Shown piece after piece: positions 7,837-19,159 of a DNA stretch of 36,669 bases. The stretch's first letter is position 1. The number at the start of each line of letters is the position of its first letter. This DNA comes from an uncultured Eubacteriales bacterium. GTDB taxonomy: Bacteria; Bacillota; Clostridia; Lachnospirales; Lachnospiraceae. The stretch spans positions 1 to 36,669 of the forward strand of contig CASGAH010000013.1 of NCBI GenBank assembly GCA_949299375.1, in the 5' to 3' direction. The notes below the pieces were generated by a model. The model worked only from the letters and a program-made list of their open reading frames with translations, ran no database searches and was not told the origin of the DNA. Position numbers and translations under genes: made by a program.

Positions 7837-9960
7837 TTACTTGCCGCTCTTCTTTGCGTTCAGCACTTTTTCCTGTACGCTCTTCGGAACTTGCTCGTAG
7901 CGCTCAAAGAACATCGAGTAGTTTCCGCGTCCCTGCGTCTTCGAACGCAAATCTGTGGAGTAACCGAACATCTCTGCAAGCGGAACATAACCTTTGATCA
8001 TCTTTCCGCCTCCGACATCTTCCATTCCCTCGATCCGACCGCGGCGGGAGTTGATGTCTCCAATGACATCTCCCATGTAGTCTTCCGGAGTGGAAACTTC
8101 CACCTTCATGACAGGCTCCAGAAGCACACAGTTTCCTTTTGACATCGCATCCTTAAAGGCCATCGAACCAGCGATGTGGAATGCCATTTCAGAGGAGTCG
8201 ACTTCGTGATACGAACCGTCAAATACATTTGCCTTTACGCCGAGAACCGGGAATCCTCCCAAAATTCCGGCCTTTGCGGCCTCTTCAATTCCTTCTCCGA
8301 CTGCCGGGATATATTCCTTCGGAATGGCACCGCCGACAACGGTAGAGGTGAATTCAAACGTCTTTTCGCCGTTCGGATCCATTGGCGTAAATGTCACCTT
8401 ACAGTGACCATACTGACCACGTCCACCGGACTGCTTTGCATACTTGCTGTCCACCGATACTTCTTTTGTGAACGTCTCTTTGTAGGCAACCTGAGGAGCA
8501 CCTACATTTGCCTCCACGTGATATTCGCGAAGCAGACGGTCTACAATGATCTCCAGGTGAAGCTCACCCATACCGGAGATGATCGTCTGACCGGTTTCCT
8601 GATCGGTATGCGTGCGGAACGTCGGGTCTTCCTCTGCAAGTTTTGCAAGCGCCTCTCCCATCTTCTGCTGTCCGGCTTTTGTCTTCGGCTCAATGGCAAT
8701 ATCAATAACCGGTTCCGGGAATTCCATGGACTCCAGAATAACCGGATGCTGCTCGTCACAGATTGTATCTCCGGTCGTTGTCAGCTTGAAGCCGACGGCT
8801 GCAGCGATGTCACCGGAGTATACTTTGTCCAGTTCTATTCTCTTATTTGCATGCATCTGCAGAATACGTCCGACACGTTCCTTCTTATTCTTTGTGGCAT
8901 TCAGTACGTAGGAACCGGAATTTAATGTACCGGAGTATACGCGGAAGAACGCCAATTTTCCAACAAACGGGTCTGCCATGATCTTGAAGGCAAGCGCAGC
9001 AAACGACTCGCTGTCGCTGGAGTGCTTCTCCACTTCGTTGCCTTCCATGTCAACGCCCTTGATTGCCGGGATATCAGTTGGAGCAGGCATATATTCCAGA
9101 ATCGCGTCGAGCATTTTCTGAACACCTTTGTTTCGGTAAGCAGAACCGCAGCAAACCGGAACCATCGTACAGTTGCACGTTGCAGCGCGCATTGCAGCTT
9201 TCAGCGCCTCTGTGGACGGCTCTTCGCCCTCCAGATATTCCATCATCAGATCGTCGTCTGTCTCGCAGATCTTCTCGATCATATCGGTGCGCCATAGCTC
9301 CGCATCATCCTGCATCTCTTCCGGGATGTCTGTGATGGTAATGTCTTCTCCCTTGTCATCGTTGTAAATATATGCTTTCATCTCGTACAGGTCAATGATT
9401 CCCTTGAAATCATCTTCCTTGCCGATTGGAAGCTGTACCGGAACAGCATTCTTTCCCAAACGGGTCTTAATCTGCTCCACAGCACTATAAAAATCCGCAC
9501 CCAGAATGTCCATCTTATTGATAAATGCCATTCTTGGTACATTGTAGGTATCTGCCTGACGCCATACGTTCTCAGACTGCGGCTCCACACCGCCCTTTGC
9601 GCAAAATACACCTACAGCGCCGTCCAGCACACGAAGGGAACGCTCTACTTCCACCGTGAAGTCAACGTGCCCAGGAGTATCGATGATATTGATTCGATGC
9701 TCCAGTGCGCCTTTCTTTGGATGACAGTTTTCCTGTAATGTCCAGTGACAGGTTGTCGCAGCAGAGGTGATTGTGATTCCTCTCTCCTGTTCCTGAGCCA
9801 TCCAGTCCATTGTCGCAGTACCTTCATGAGTATCACCAATTTTGTAGTTTACCCCAGTATAGTACAGGATTCGCTCCGTCAATGTTGTTTTACCAGCATC
9901 GATGTGCGCCATAATACCAATATTTCTGGTTCTCTCTAATGGATATTCTCTTCCAGCCAA
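7837..9960 (-). CDS. fusA: Translation elongation factor G
   Basis: The 707-residue GTPase drives ribosomal translocation and, with ribosome recycling factor, subunit splitting. The G domain has [37 protein letters not shown] and [10 protein letters not shown]; domain IV is marked by [11 protein letters not shown] and the C-terminus by [12 protein letters not shown] and [16 protein letters not shown] segments. The start is a TTG at 9960: AAGGAGG stands eight bases before it and the protein then begins [20 protein letters not shown]. The open frame reaches 10032 but overlaps rpsG and is not family sequence. It is 52 bases downstream of rpsG in the str group. No antibiotic-resistance change can be called without an alignment. 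Confidence 0.98.
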   Translation of the reverse strand: MAGREYPLERTRNIGIMAHIDAGKTTLTERILYYTGVNYKIGDTHEGTATMDWMAQEQERGITITSAATTCHWTLQENCHPKKGALEHRINIIDTPGHVDFTVEVERSLRVLDGAVGVFCAKGGVEPQSENVWRQADTYNVPRMAFINKMDILGADFYSAVEQIKTRLGKNAVPVQLPIGKEDDFKGIIDLYEMKAYIYNDDKGEDITITDIPEEMQDDAELWRTDMIEKICETDDDLMMEYLEGEEPSTEALKAAMRAATCNCTMVPVCCGSAYRNKGVQKMLDAILEYMPAPTDIPAIKGVDMEGNEVEKHSSDSESFAALAFKIMADPFVGKLAFFRVYSGTLNSGSYVLNATKNKKERVGRILQMHANKRIELDKVYSGDIAAAVGFKLTTTGDTICDEQHPVILESMEFPEPVIDIAIEPKTKAGQQKMGEALAKLAEEDPTFRTHTDQETGQTIISGMGELHLEIIVDRLLREYHVEANVGAPQVAYKETFTKEVSVDSKYAKQSGGRGQYGHCKVTFTPMDPNGEKTFEFTSTVVGGAIPKEYIPAVGEGIEEAAKAGILGGFPVLGVKANVFDGSYHEVDSSEMAFHIAGSMAFKDAMSKGNCVLLEPVMKVEVSTPEDYMGDVIGDINSRRGRIEGMEDVGGGKMIKGYVPLAEMFGYSTDLRSKTQGRGNYSMFFERYEQVPKSVQEKVLNAKKSGK

Positions 9961-10012
9961 GGCTTTGTCCTCCTTATTTAGTCTAGCCGTCTTGCGAAAA
10001 TCGTTCCTCTGC

Positions 10013-10483
10013 TTAGAAACGATAATGAGCAAATGCCTTGTTTGCTTCTGCCATCTTGTGCATATCTTCTTTTCTCTTTACTGCTCCGCCGGTGGAGTTT
10101 GCAGCATCGAGAATCTCATTTGCCAGTCGCTCTTCCATCGTCTTCTCACCTCTCTTGCGAGAAAACATCGTCAGCCAACGAAGCGCCAAAGCCTGTCTTC
10201 TCTCTGGCTTTACTTCGATTGGTACCTGGTACGTTGCTCCACCGATTCGTTTTGCCTTTACTTCCAGCACTGGCATCACGTTGTTCATTGCCTCTTCGAA
10301 CACTTCCATCGCCGGCTTTCCAGCCTTGGATTCTACTCGTTCAAATGCACGATAAACAATCTTCTGAGCAACACTCTTTTTTCCATCTAACATGATGTTA
10401 TTGATCAGCTTCGTCACAACCTTGTTGTTGTAAATCGGATCTGCCAATACATCTCTCTTCTGAGTATGTCCTTTACGTGGCAC
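10013..10483 (-). CDS. rpsG: 30S ribosomal protein S7
   Basis: The 156-residue protein nucleates assembly of the 30S head by binding the 3' major domain of 16S rRNA. It begins with [19 protein letters not shown] and shows [31 protein letters not shown] and [10 protein letters not shown], all standard S7 segments. The start is a GTG at 10483, set by GGAGG eight bases upstream and by the exact family length; a TTG further upstream has no such site. It is second in the str group, separated from rpsL by an unusually long 251-base gap with secondary structure. Confidence 0.98.
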   Translation of the reverse strand: MPRKGHTQKRDVLADPIYNNKVVTKLINNIMLDGKKSVAQKIVYRAFERVESKAGKPAMEVFEEAMNNVMPVLEVKAKRIGGATYQVPIEVKPERRQALALRWLTMFSRKRGEKTMEERLANEILDAANSTGGAVKRKEDMHKMAEANKAFAHYRF

Positions 10484-10734
10484 GTTACTTCCCTCCTTAA
10501 TTAACGAACTCAACAGAATTCTGTCAGTCTGCAGCCTTTCTGCAAAATTAGATCATCGGTACTCACATGTTTTGTGTTCGCGCTCGGTTCTTGTGTCCAT
10601 AACCCGCTCTATCCTGCAACCGCCAGGGGTTATCCGTTCGAATGCCGGCACTTATTCAATTCAACACGATAATACTGAATTCTCAAATCAAGCAATCTCG
10701 CCTCTCTTTTGCTGTTTTGAATGGCTCTGTGAGA
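10484..10734 (-). promoter_or_regulatory. Structured rpsL-rpsG intercistronic region
   Basis: The minus-strand RNA can pair ATAACCC with GGGTTAT (10599-10605 with 10627-10633) around an inner CCTG/CAGG helix. Closer to rpsG it holds TGCAG/CTGCA and the palindrome CAGAATTCTG. There is no clear promoter or T-tracted terminator. The length, 251 bases, is long for a str operon. In E. coli, S7 represses the operon by binding this intercistronic site; whether the same applies here is inference. Confidence 0.45.
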
Positions 10735-11160
10735 TTACTTCTTCTTTGTCTCCTTCGGTCTCTTCGCTCCATACTTGGAACGAGCCTGTCTTCTCTTTGC
10801 TACACCTGCGGTATCCAGCGTACCTCTTACGATGTGATATCTGGTACCTGGCAAGTCCTTCACACGTCCGCCTCTGATCAGAACGACGCTGTGTTCCTGA
10901 AGGTTGTGGCCCTCTCCCGGGATATAGCTGGTTACTTCGATTCCGTTGGAAAGACGAACTCTGGCGATCTTTCTTAATGCGGAGTTTGGCTTCTTAGGAG
11001 TTGCAGTCTTTACAGAAGTACATACGCCTCTCTTCTGAGGAGCAGATACATCCGTAGCTTTCTTCTGCAGGGAGTTGTATCCCTTCAGCAAAGCCGGAGC
11101 CGTTGACTTCTTAACCTGACTCTGTCTTCCCTTTCTTACGAGCTGATTAAATGTTGGCAT
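10735..11160 (-). CDS. rpsL: 30S ribosomal protein S12
   Basis: The 141-residue protein lies at the decoding centre and contributes to accuracy. It begins [13 protein letters not shown] and contains [11 protein letters not shown], with the streptomycin-related lysine pair at residues 55-56, and [10 protein letters not shown]. The 13-residue extension before the core, around [17 protein letters not shown], is the Gram-positive form. Both classical resistance positions carry the sensitive lysine. The ATG at 11160 has GGAGG eight bases upstream, while a GTG three codons earlier overlaps that site. It is the first gene of the str group behind a near-perfect promoter. Confidence 0.98.
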   Translation of the reverse strand: MPTFNQLVRKGRQSQVKKSTAPALLKGYNSLQKKATDVSAPQKRGVCTSVKTATPKKPNSALRKIARVRLSNGIEVTSYIPGEGHNLQEHSVVLIRGGRVKDLPGTRYHIVRGTLDTAGVAKRRQARSKYGAKRPKETKKK

Positions 11161-11248
11161 TCTTTTCACCTCCTGCGGTTTGAATCAATCTGATTTCTAT
11201 CTGCGATGCTGTCCTGTCCGGTTGCAACAAAAACACACGCACTTTTTC

Positions 11249-11276
11249 ATTATACCATACTCTTTTCGACTGTCAA
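11249..11276 (-). promoter_or_regulatory. Promoter of the str operon (rpsL)
   Basis: On the minus strand a perfect TTGACA (11271-11276) and perfect TATAAT (11249-11254) are separated by 16 bases, with a TGG extension before the -10. It drives rpsL-rpsG-fusA with a leader of about 80 nt. Confidence 0.88.
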
Positions 11277-11309
11277 TGTTTTTTTGAAATAAATTTTATC
11301 CGTGCGAGA

Positions 11310-11348
11310 GAGAACCCGGCACTTTGCAAGCGCAAAGCCCGGGTTCCC
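11310..11348 (-). terminator. Terminator hairpin after rpoC
   Basis: GAACCCGGGCTTTGC pairs with GCAAAGTGCCGGGTTC across a short loop, 36 bases after the rpoC stop. The bases after the stem are TCTCTCGC, then an AT-rich stretch, so the T-tract is poor. It still sits exactly between rpoC and the rpsL promoter. Confidence 0.65.
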
Positions 11349-11384
11349 CTCATCTGATCCGCTCACACGCAAACGTGCAGGCAA

Positions 11385-14300
11385 TTATTCTTCCTCGTCC
11401 TCTTCGGTTCCGTCGTCAAAATCCTCTTCTTCCATCTGGTTCTCGTCTTCCTGCGGATACAGCTCAACCGGAATCTGTTCCTCCTCCACCACTTCCTCAT
11501 GTTCGGATTCCTCCGCAATGGCTGTGACGGAGAGATCACGGTACCGTTTCATACCGGTTCCGGCAGGAATCAGTTTTCCGATCAGGACATTCTCCTTCAG
11601 ACCGATGAGCGGGTCAACTTTGCCGTTGATGGCGGCTTCTGTCAGAACCTTCGTTGTCTCCTGGAACGATGCCGCAGAGAGGAAGGAATTGGTCGCCAGC
11701 GAAGCCTTGGTAATTCCAAGCATGACCTGTTTTCCTTCTGCAGGACGTTTTCCCTCTGCGATGAGTTTTTCGTTCATCTCATTGAAATCCAGTACATCCA
11801 TCGAGATACCCGGAAGCACCTCGCTGTCTCCGCTTTCTTCCACACGGATCTTCTTGAGCATCTGGCGCACAATGACTTCGATGTGTTTGTCGTTGATTTC
11901 TACACCCTGCAGCCGGTATACCCGCTGTACCTCCCGGATCATATAATCCTGAACTGCGCGCACGCCCTTGATTTTCAGAATATCATGCGGATTGATCGAA
12001 CCCTCTGTAAGCTCGTCTCCGGCCTCCAGCTTCATCCCGTCCTGAATCTTAATGCGGGAGCCATACGGAATCAGGTATGTCTTGCTGTTTCCGCTCTCCG
12101 GATCGGCAATGGTAATCTCTCTCTTTTTCTTGCTGTCTTTGATCGTTGCAAATCCGCCAAACTCTGCGATGATCGCGAGTCCTTTCGGCTTTCTTGCCTC
12201 AAACAGCTCCTCGACACGGGGAAGACCTTGTGTGATATCGCCTCCGGCAACACCGCCCGTATGGAATGTACGCATCGTCAGCTGTGTTCCCGGTTCTCCG
12301 ATCGACTGCGCCGCAATGATTCCGACCGCCTCTCCTACCCGTACTGGCTGTCCGGTCGCCATGTTCGATCCGTAGCACTTTGCACAGATTCCGACATGGG
12401 ACTTACAGGACAAAATGGTACGAATCTTTACGCTCTTTCGTCCCTGTTTTTCCAGCGCATTGACAACTGCCCCTGCGGACTTTGGCGTTACCATCTCGTT
12501 TGCCTTGACAATCACCTCATTGCTGTCCGGATCTACAATGTCCTCCGCAATGAAGCGTCCGGTTACACGGTCTTTTAAGCTCTCAATTGTCTCCGCCCCG
12601 TCCATGAACGCTTTGATCTCCATATACGGAATTTCTTTTCCCTGGCAGCAGTCTACTTCCCGGATAATCAAATCCTGAGAGACATCAACCAGACGTCTTG
12701 TCAGGTAACCGGAGTCCGCGGTACGCAGCGCCGTATCCGACAGACCCTTTCTGGCGCCGTGTGCGGAGATGAAGTATTCCAGTACGTCGAGACCTTCCCG
12801 AAAGTTTGACTTGATTGGAAGTTCGATCGTGTGACCCGTCGTATCTGCCATCAAACCGCGCATTCCGGCAAGCTGCTTGATCTGCTTGTCCGAACCACGG
12901 GCACCGGAATCCGCCATCATAAAGATGTTATTGTATTTGTCCAGCCCCGTCAAAAGCGCATGGGTCAGCGCATCGTCAGTTGCCTGCCATGTCTTAATAA
13001 CTTCCTTATACCGCTCTTCCTCTGTGATAAAACCGCGCTTGAAGTTGCGGCTGATCCGGTCTACCGTATTTTGTGCTTCCTGAATCATCTGCGGTTTCTG
13101 AGGAGGCACCGTCATGTCGCTGATGGATACCGTCATTGCCGCTTTTGTCGAATATTTGTAGCCCATGGACTTAATGGCGTCCAGAACCTCTGCAGTCATT
13201 GTCGCCCCATGCGTGTTGATGACTTTTTCCAGGATCTGTTTTAATCCCTTCTTGCCAACGTGGAAGTCCACCTCCAGTGCCAGCTCATTGCCCGGGATGG
13301 TTCGGTCTACAAACCCGAGATCCTGCGGCAGGATTTCATTGAAGATGCAGCGTCCAAGCGTCGTGTGAGGAATCTGATGGATCTCTTCGCCCGTGTTGGG
13401 GTTCGTTCCGCTTACGCGCACCCGAATCTTTGAGTGGAGCGTAATAATTTTATTTTCATAGGCAAGGATTGCCTCATTTACATTTTTGAAAAACTTGCCT
13501 TCGCCGATCGAGCCCGGCCGTTCCTGCGTCAGATAGTAGATTCCGAGTACCATGTCCTGGGACGGAACTGCCACCGGACCGCCATCAGACGGTTTCAGCA
13601 GGTTGTTTGGCGACAGGAGCATAAAGCGGCATTCCGACTGTGCCTCCACGGACAGCGGAAGGTGAACGGCCATCTGGTCTCCGTCGAAGTCGGCATTGAA
13701 GGCGGTACATACAAGCGGGTGCAGCTTGATGGCTTTTCCTTCCACAAGGATCGGCTCAAACGCCTGGATTCCGAGACGATGCAGTGTGGGGGCACGGTTT
13801 AACATAACCGGGTGCTCCTTGATGACATCTTCCAGTACATCCCACACTTCCGGCTGGAGGCGTTCTACCATCTTCTTCGCGCTCTTGATGTTGTGGGCAA
13901 TTCCCTTGGAATCCAGCTCCCGCATAATAAACGGCTTAAACAGCTCGACTGCCATTTCCTTGGGAAGTCCGCATTGATATATTTTAAGTTCCGGTCCGAC
14001 AACGATAACCGAACGTCCGGAGTAATCGACACGCTTTCCGAGAAGATTCTGACGGAAGCGCCCCTGCTTTCCTTTCAGCATATCCGAGAGGGACTTTAAC
14101 GGACGGTTTCCTGGTCCGGTCACCGGTCTTCCTCTGCGCCCGTTGTCAATCAGCGCGTCCACTGCTTCCTGCAGCATCCGCTTTTCGTTGCGCACGATAA
14201 TGTCCGGGGCGCCAAGTTCCAAAAGGCGCGCCAGACGGTTGTTTCGATTGATGATTCTTCGATACAGATCGTTCAGGTCAGAGGTTGCAAAGCGTCCGCC

Positions 14301-15059
14301 ATCCAGCTGCACCATCGGGCGCAGATCTGCCGGAAGAACCGGAATCTTCTCCAGAATCATCCACTCCGGGCGGTTTCCGGAATGGCGGAATGCTTCCAAA
14401 ACTTCCAGTCTCTTGATGATCCGGACTTTCTTCTGTCCGGTTGCATCTTTCAGTTTTGCCCGCTGCTCCTCGGAATCCTTCTCCAGATCAATGGCTTTGA
14501 GCAGTTCCTGAATTGCCTCCGCTCCCATACCGGCGCGGAACGAGCCGTATCCCCATTTTTCAATGGCTTCCCGGTATTCTCTCTCGGAAAGAATCTTTTT
14601 GTAGGTCAGATCGGTCTCGCCCGGATCCAGCACGATGTAAGAGCTAAAATACAGCACCTTGTCCAGAGATTTCGGAGAAATATCAAGGACAAGTCCCATG
14701 CGGCTGGGAATTCCTTTGAAATACCAGATATGAGAGACCGGAGCCGCCAGTTCAATATGTCCCATACGCTCCCGGCGCACGCTCGATTTGGTCACCTCGA
14801 CACCGCACCGGTCGCAGATTACGCCCTTGTAACGGATCTTTTTGTACTTCCCGCAATGGCACTCCCAGTCCTTCTGAGGTCCGAAAATCCTCTCACAATA
14901 CAGGCCGTCTTGTTCCGGCTTCAGCGTTCTATAGTTAATGGTCTCCGGCTTGGTTACTGCGCCCCTGGACCACTTCTCAATCACCTCAGGAGAAGCCAGA
15001 CCAATTTTTATTTTGTCAAATGTGATTGGCTGATAGGTTTCATTGCTCATTTCAGGCAT
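11385..15059 (-). CDS. rpoC: DNA-directed RNA polymerase subunit beta'
   Basis: The 1224-residue subunit carries the catalytic magnesium site: NADFDGDQM with its three aspartates is present. The N-terminal zinc ribbon has Cys at about residues 67, 69, 82 and 85 (CHCG...CDRC), and a second cysteine cluster [11 protein letters not shown] lies in the C-terminal third. Trigger-loop region [18 protein letters not shown] is intact, and there is no large lineage insert. The last 45 residues are very acidic, ending in a Glu/Asp run. ATG at 15059 follows GGGAG at seven bases, giving [11 protein letters not shown]; the longer frame is not used. It is 63 bases after rpoB and is followed by a hairpin. 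Confidence 0.99.
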   Translation of the reverse strand: MPEMSNETYQPITFDKIKIGLASPEVIEKWSRGAVTKPETINYRTLKPEQDGLYCERIFGPQKDWECHCGKYKKIRYKGVICDRCGVEVTKSSVRRERMGHIELAAPVSHIWYFKGIPSRMGLVLDISPKSLDKVLYFSSYIVLDPGETDLTYKKILSEREYREAIEKWGYGSFRAGMGAEAIQELLKAIDLEKDSEEQRAKLKDATGQKKVRIIKRLEVLEAFRHSGNRPEWMILEKIPVLPADLRPMVQLDGGRFATSDLNDLYRRIINRNNRLARLLELGAPDIIVRNEKRMLQEAVDALIDNGRRGRPVTGPGNRPLKSLSDMLKGKQGRFRQNLLGKRVDYSGRSVIVVGPELKIYQCGLPKEMAVELFKPFIMRELDSKGIAHNIKSAKKMVERLQPEVWDVLEDVIKEHPVMLNRAPTLHRLGIQAFEPILVEGKAIKLHPLVCTAFNADFDGDQMAVHLPLSVEAQSECRFMLLSPNNLLKPSDGGPVAVPSQDMVLGIYYLTQERPGSIGEGKFFKNVNEAILAYENKIITLHSKIRVRVSGTNPNTGEEIHQIPHTTLGRCIFNEILPQDLGFVDRTIPGNELALEVDFHVGKKGLKQILEKVINTHGATMTAEVLDAIKSMGYKYSTKAAMTVSISDMTVPPQKPQMIQEAQNTVDRISRNFKRGFITEEERYKEVIKTWQATDDALTHALLTGLDKYNNIFMMADSGARGSDKQIKQLAGMRGLMADTTGHTIELPIKSNFREGLDVLEYFISAHGARKGLSDTALRTADSGYLTRRLVDVSQDLIIREVDCCQGKEIPYMEIKAFMDGAETIESLKDRVTGRFIAEDIVDPDSNEVIVKANEMVTPKSAGAVVNALEKQGRKSVKIRTILSCKSHVGICAKCYGSNMATGQPVRVGEAVGIIAAQSIGEPGTQLTMRTFHTGGVAGGDITQGLPRVEELFEARKPKGLAIIAEFGGFATIKDSKKKREITIADPESGNSKTYLIPYGSRIKIQDGMKLEAGDELTEGSINPHDILKIKGVRAVQDYMIREVQRVYRLQGVEINDKHIEVIVRQMLKKIRVEESGDSEVLPGISMDVLDFNEMNEKLIAEGKRPAEGKQVMLGITKASLATNSFLSAASFQETTKVLTEAAINGKVDPLIGLKENVLIGKLIPAGTGMKRYRDLSVTAIAEESEHEEVVEEEQIPVELYPQEDENQMEEEDFDDGTEEDEEE

Positions 15060-15122
15060 ATTGACACTCCCTTCTTCAAGCCACTGCAAAGCACCGGCCA
15101 GACAGCAGCAATTCTTTCCTGC

Positions 15123-18100
15123 TTATTCTTCGCTGTCGTAAAAATCATCAAAGTCTTCTTCTGTATCCGCGCTTTCTTCGTCCTCTTCCACATCCACAAA
15201 CTCTCCTGTGTCAGAGATCTCCTTCTTCGTGTAACCATATGCGCTCAGCTCGTTGTCGTCATAATGGCGCTCGTCATCCCCCATGATGGAGCGGAAATCG
15301 GTGTTGCCATAGTCAATGTTTTCCGCGATCTCCACTTCCGTATCGTCGTCTCGAAGCACTCTCACATCCAGACCAAGCGACTGCAGCTCCTTGAGCAGCA
15401 CCTTAAACGACTCCGGAATGCTTGCCTCGGGGATATTCTCGCCCTTAATGATCGCCTCATATGTCTTCACACGGCCTACAATGTCATCCGACTTCACCGT
15501 CAGGATTTCTTGAAGCGTATATGCAGCGCCGTATGCCTCCAGCGCCCAGACCTCCATCTCTCCAAAACGCTGACCGCCAAACTGTGCCTTTCCGCCCAGA
15601 GGCTGCTGCGTCACAAGCGCATACGGACCTGTGGAGCGGGCATGAATCTTGTCGTCAACCAGATGGTGCAGTTTCAGGTAATGCATGTGTCCAATCGTTA
15701 CCGGGCTGTCAAATTCCTCGCCGGTTCTTCCGTCGCGAAGTCTTACCTTTCCAGTACGGTCCAGCGGAACGCCTTCCCACAGCTTTCTGTGTTCCAGATG
15801 GCTTCCCAAATACTCCATCACATCCGGTCTCAGTGTGTCTTTGTATTTTTCTTCAAAGCTTTCCCAGGAAGTGTTGACATAATCATTTGCCAATTCCAGG
15901 GTATCCATAATATCGGTTTCATTTGCCCCGTTGAAAACCGGAGTGGAGATGTTAAAGCCAAGCGCTTTGGCAGCCAGGCTCAGGTGAATCTCCAGCACCT
16001 GTCCAATGTTCATTCGGGACGGAACGCCGAGCGGGTTGAGCACGATGTCCAGCGGGCGTCCGTTTGGAAGAAACGGCATATCCTCCACCGGAAGAACGCG
16101 GGATACAACACCCTTGTTTCCGTGGCGGCCTGCCATCTTATCTCCCACTGAAATCTTTCTCTTCTGGGCAATATAGATGCGAACGGTCTCATTAACTCCA
16201 GGTGCCAGCTCGTCGCTGTTTTCTCTCGTAAATACTTTGGCATCCACGACAATGCCGTAGGCTCCATGCGGAACCTTCAGGGACGTGTCTCTTACTTCTC
16301 TTGCTTTTTCTCCGAAGATGGCGCGAAGGAGACGCTCTTCTGCAGTCAGCTCCGTCTCACCCTTCGGCGTTACCTTTCCGACCAGAATATCGCCCGCATG
16401 CACTTCCGCGCCGATGCGGATAATTCCTCTGTCATCCAGATCTTTCAGGGCATCATCCCCGACGCCCGGAACATCTCGTGTGATTTCTTCCGGTCCAAGT
16501 TTTGTGTCGCGCGCCTCCGCCTCGTATTCCTCCATATGAATAGATGTGTAGACATCTTCCTGAACAAGGCGTTCGCTTAGCAAAACGGCGTCCTCGTAGT
16601 TGTATCCTTCCCATGTCATAAATCCAATCAGCGGATTCTTTCCGAGAGCGATCTCTCCCTCCGCGGTGGAAGGGCCATCGGCGATGACCTGACCGGCCTC
16701 TACCCGGTCCCCCTTAAAGACGATCGGCTTCTGATTGTAGCAGTTGCTCTGGTTGCTTCTTGCAAACTTGGTCAGATGATACGTGTCGCGCTTGCCATCG
16801 TCGCGCCGAATGATAATCTCATTGGAAGCAGAGCGCTCCACGATACCGGCATTCTTCGCAACAGCGCAGACGCCGGAATCGTATGCCGCCTTGGCCTCCA
16901 CGCCGGTTCCAACGACCGATGCCTCCGTGAGCATGAGCGGAACCGCCTGACGCTGCATGTTGGATCCCATCAGGGCGCGGTTCGCATCATCGTTTTGCAG
17001 GAACGGAATCATCGATGTCGCCACCGAGAATACCATCATCGGGGACACGTCCATCAAATCCACCTGGCGCTTCTCAAACTCGGATGTCTCCTCGCGGTAA
17101 CGTCCGGATACATTGTTGCGGATGAAATATCCGTTCTCATCGATCGGCTCGTTCGCCTGGGCAACTACGTAATTGTCTTCCTCATCCGCCGCCATGTAAA
17201 CGACTTCGTTTGTAACCCTCGGATTTCTCGGATCGCTCTTATCCACCTTGAGATACGGCGCCTCCACAAATCCGTATTCATTCACTTTCGCAAAACTTGC
17301 CAGGGAGTTAATCAAACCGATGTTGGGACCTTCCGGCGTCTCAATGGGACACATTCTTCCATAGTGTGTATAGTGAACGTCGCGCACCTCAAATCCGGCG
17401 CGGTCCCTGGACAGACCGCCCGGACCCAGCGCGGAGAGACGTCTCTTGTGCGTCAATTCTGCCAGCGGGTTGTTCTGGTCCATAAACTGTGACAGCTGGG
17501 AGCTTCCAAAGAATTCCTTTACCGCTGCCGTTACAGGTTTTATATTGATCAGGCTCTGCGGCGTAATACCGTCCGCATCCTGTGTCGTCATTCTTTCGCG
17601 GACAACACGCTCCATTCTGGACAGTCCGATCCGATACTGGTTCTGGAGCAGCTCTCCCACCGCACGGATTCGGCGATTTCCCAAATGGTCAATGTCGTCT
17701 TTCGTTCCAATTCCATATTCCAGGTGAATGCAATAATTCACGGAACAGAAAATGTCTTCCTTTGTGATATGCTTCGGAATCAGCTCGCCCATGTTTCTGC
17801 GAATGGCTTCCCGCTGCGCTTCCTCGGTATCGTTCTCCATCAGAATGCGCTCCAAAACCGGATAGTAGACAAGCTCTTTGATGCCCACTTCCTTCGGATC
17901 GAACGGAAGATAGGCCGCTGCGTCTACCGCCATGTTGGACAGGATCTTCACCGAATGGCCTTCCACATCCACATACACAGACGAAACCGCCGCGTTCTGG
18001 ATCGCAGCCGCACTCTCCCGGTTGAGTGTCGTCCCGGCAGGGTACATCAGCTCTCCCGTCGCAGGATCAATCACATCCTCAGCCAGAATCTGGCCGTTTA

Positions 18101-18980
18101 AGCGATTGCTGAAATGCAGCTTCTTATTAAATTTATATCGTCCAACCTTTGACAGGTCGTAGCGGCGAGGATCGAAAAACATGCTGTTTAACAGGCTGGC
18201 TGCGCTTTCCACAGAGAGCGGTTCGCCCGGACGGATCTTTTTGTACAGTTCCAAAAGGCCTTCCTGATACGTCTTGCATGTGTCTTTTTTGCTGCTCAGC
18301 GTTGCCAAAAGCTTCGGCTCTTCTCCAAACAGATCAAGGATCTCCTGATCGGTTCCAAGCCCCAGTGCACGCAGCAGCACCGTTACCGGTACTTTTCGGG
18401 TTCTGTCTACGCGGACCTGAAATACATCGTTGGAATCCGTGTCGTATTCCAGCCAGGCACCGCGATTCGGAATCACGGTACAACTAAACAGTCTCTTTCC
18501 TACCTTGTCATGAGTAATCCCATAATAAATGCCAGGGGAGCGCACCAATTGGCTTACAATAACCCGTTCTGCACCATTGATCACGAAGGATCCGGTATCT
18601 GTCATGAGAGGCAGTTCGCCCATAAAAACTTCAAAAGGTTTCGGTTCTTTTATCTCGTCTTTTTCTTTGCTGCGCAGCTTGACCATCACTTTCAGCGGAG
18701 CCGCATACGTTGCATCTCGTTCTTTGCATTCCTCTATCGTATATTTTATCTCGTCGGTGCAAAGTCTGAAACTTCCGAATTCAAGACTCAAGTGGCCGCT
18801 GAAATCCGCGATAGGAGAAATGTCCTCAAACACTTCTTTCAATCCCTCGTTAAGAAACCACTGATAGGAATTTATCTGAATCTCGATCAAGTTCGGCATT
18901 GGGAGCACTTCTTCCTGCCGGGAATAGCTCATTCTCATGCTTTTTCCTGCATACACAGGTCGGATTCTGTTTTTCTCCAT
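15123..18980 (-). CDS. rpoB: DNA-directed RNA polymerase subunit beta
   Basis: The 1285-residue subunit forms one pincer of RNA polymerase. The rifampicin pocket [17 protein letters not shown] is followed by [20 protein letters not shown]; the usual resistance positions (E. coli Q513, D516, H526, S531) all carry the sensitive residues. Further landmarks are [29 protein letters not shown] and [24 protein letters not shown]. The last 30 residues are highly acidic. ATG at 18980 has GGGGTG about ten bases upstream. The gene is first in its own unit: the usual rplJ-rplL pair is not upstream, and a cardiolipin synthase gene lies there instead. A consensus-like promoter precedes it. Confidence 0.99.
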   Translation of the reverse strand: MEKNRIRPVYAGKSMRMSYSRQEEVLPMPNLIEIQINSYQWFLNEGLKEVFEDISPIADFSGHLSLEFGSFRLCTDEIKYTIEECKERDATYAAPLKVMVKLRSKEKDEIKEPKPFEVFMGELPLMTDTGSFVINGAERVIVSQLVRSPGIYYGITHDKVGKRLFSCTVIPNRGAWLEYDTDSNDVFQVRVDRTRKVPVTVLLRALGLGTDQEILDLFGEEPKLLATLSSKKDTCKTYQEGLLELYKKIRPGEPLSVESAASLLNSMFFDPRRYDLSKVGRYKFNKKLHFSNRLNGQILAEDVIDPATGELMYPAGTTLNRESAAAIQNAAVSSVYVDVEGHSVKILSNMAVDAAAYLPFDPKEVGIKELVYYPVLERILMENDTEEAQREAIRRNMGELIPKHITKEDIFCSVNYCIHLEYGIGTKDDIDHLGNRRIRAVGELLQNQYRIGLSRMERVVRERMTTQDADGITPQSLINIKPVTAAVKEFFGSSQLSQFMDQNNPLAELTHKRRLSALGPGGLSRDRAGFEVRDVHYTHYGRMCPIETPEGPNIGLINSLASFAKVNEYGFVEAPYLKVDKSDPRNPRVTNEVVYMAADEEDNYVVAQANEPIDENGYFIRNNVSGRYREETSEFEKRQVDLMDVSPMMVFSVATSMIPFLQNDDANRALMGSNMQRQAVPLMLTEASVVGTGVEAKAAYDSGVCAVAKNAGIVERSASNEIIIRRDDGKRDTYHLTKFARSNQSNCYNQKPIVFKGDRVEAGQVIADGPSTAEGEIALGKNPLIGFMTWEGYNYEDAVLLSERLVQEDVYTSIHMEEYEAEARDTKLGPEEITRDVPGVGDDALKDLDDRGIIRIGAEVHAGDILVGKVTPKGETELTAEERLLRAIFGEKAREVRDTSLKVPHGAYGIVVDAKVFTRENSDELAPGVNETVRIYIAQKRKISVGDKMAGRHGNKGVVSRVLPVEDMPFLPNGRPLDIVLNPLGVPSRMNIGQVLEIHLSLAAKALGFNISTPVFNGANETDIMDTLELANDYVNTSWESFEEKYKDTLRPDVMEYLGSHLEHRKLWEGVPLDRTGKVRLRDGRTGEEFDSPVTIGHMHYLKLHHLVDDKIHARSTGPYALVTQQPLGGKAQFGGQRFGEMEVWALEAYGAAYTLQEILTVKSDDIVGRVKTYEAIIKGENIPEASIPESFKVLLKELQSLGLDVRVLRDDDTEVEIAENIDYGNTDFRSIMGDDERHYDDNELSAYGYTKKEISDTGEFVDVEEDEESADTEEDFDDFYDSEE

Positions 18981-19069
18981 ATTGACGTTTCACCCCTGTT
19001 CATTATATTCAAGCGCATTTCATTATTTTGGGCGCAAAACCCCCATCACAACGCAATAGTGCATTTATC

Positions 19070-19098
19070 ATAGTAGCACAATACAAAAAAAATGTCAA
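19070..19098 (-). promoter_or_regulatory. Promoter of rpoBC
   Basis: On the minus strand a perfect TTGACA (19093-19098) and TACTAT (19070-19075) are separated by a 17-base spacer that begins with eight T. The leader to rpoB is about 80 nt and includes a GGG...GCGCCC dyad. Confidence 0.75.
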
Positions 19099-19159
19099 CT
19101 ATGAATTTGAATTTTTTGTAGATCCTGGCAGAGCGCTCCGCATACCGGCCGCCATCGCG

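Noticed and set aside
14382..16151. Long plus-strand open frame of 589 codons antisense to rpoC and rpoB
   Set aside because: It mirrors two strongly conserved genes, has no family-like sequence and no ribosome binding site; open antisense frames are common opposite GC-biased coding sequence.
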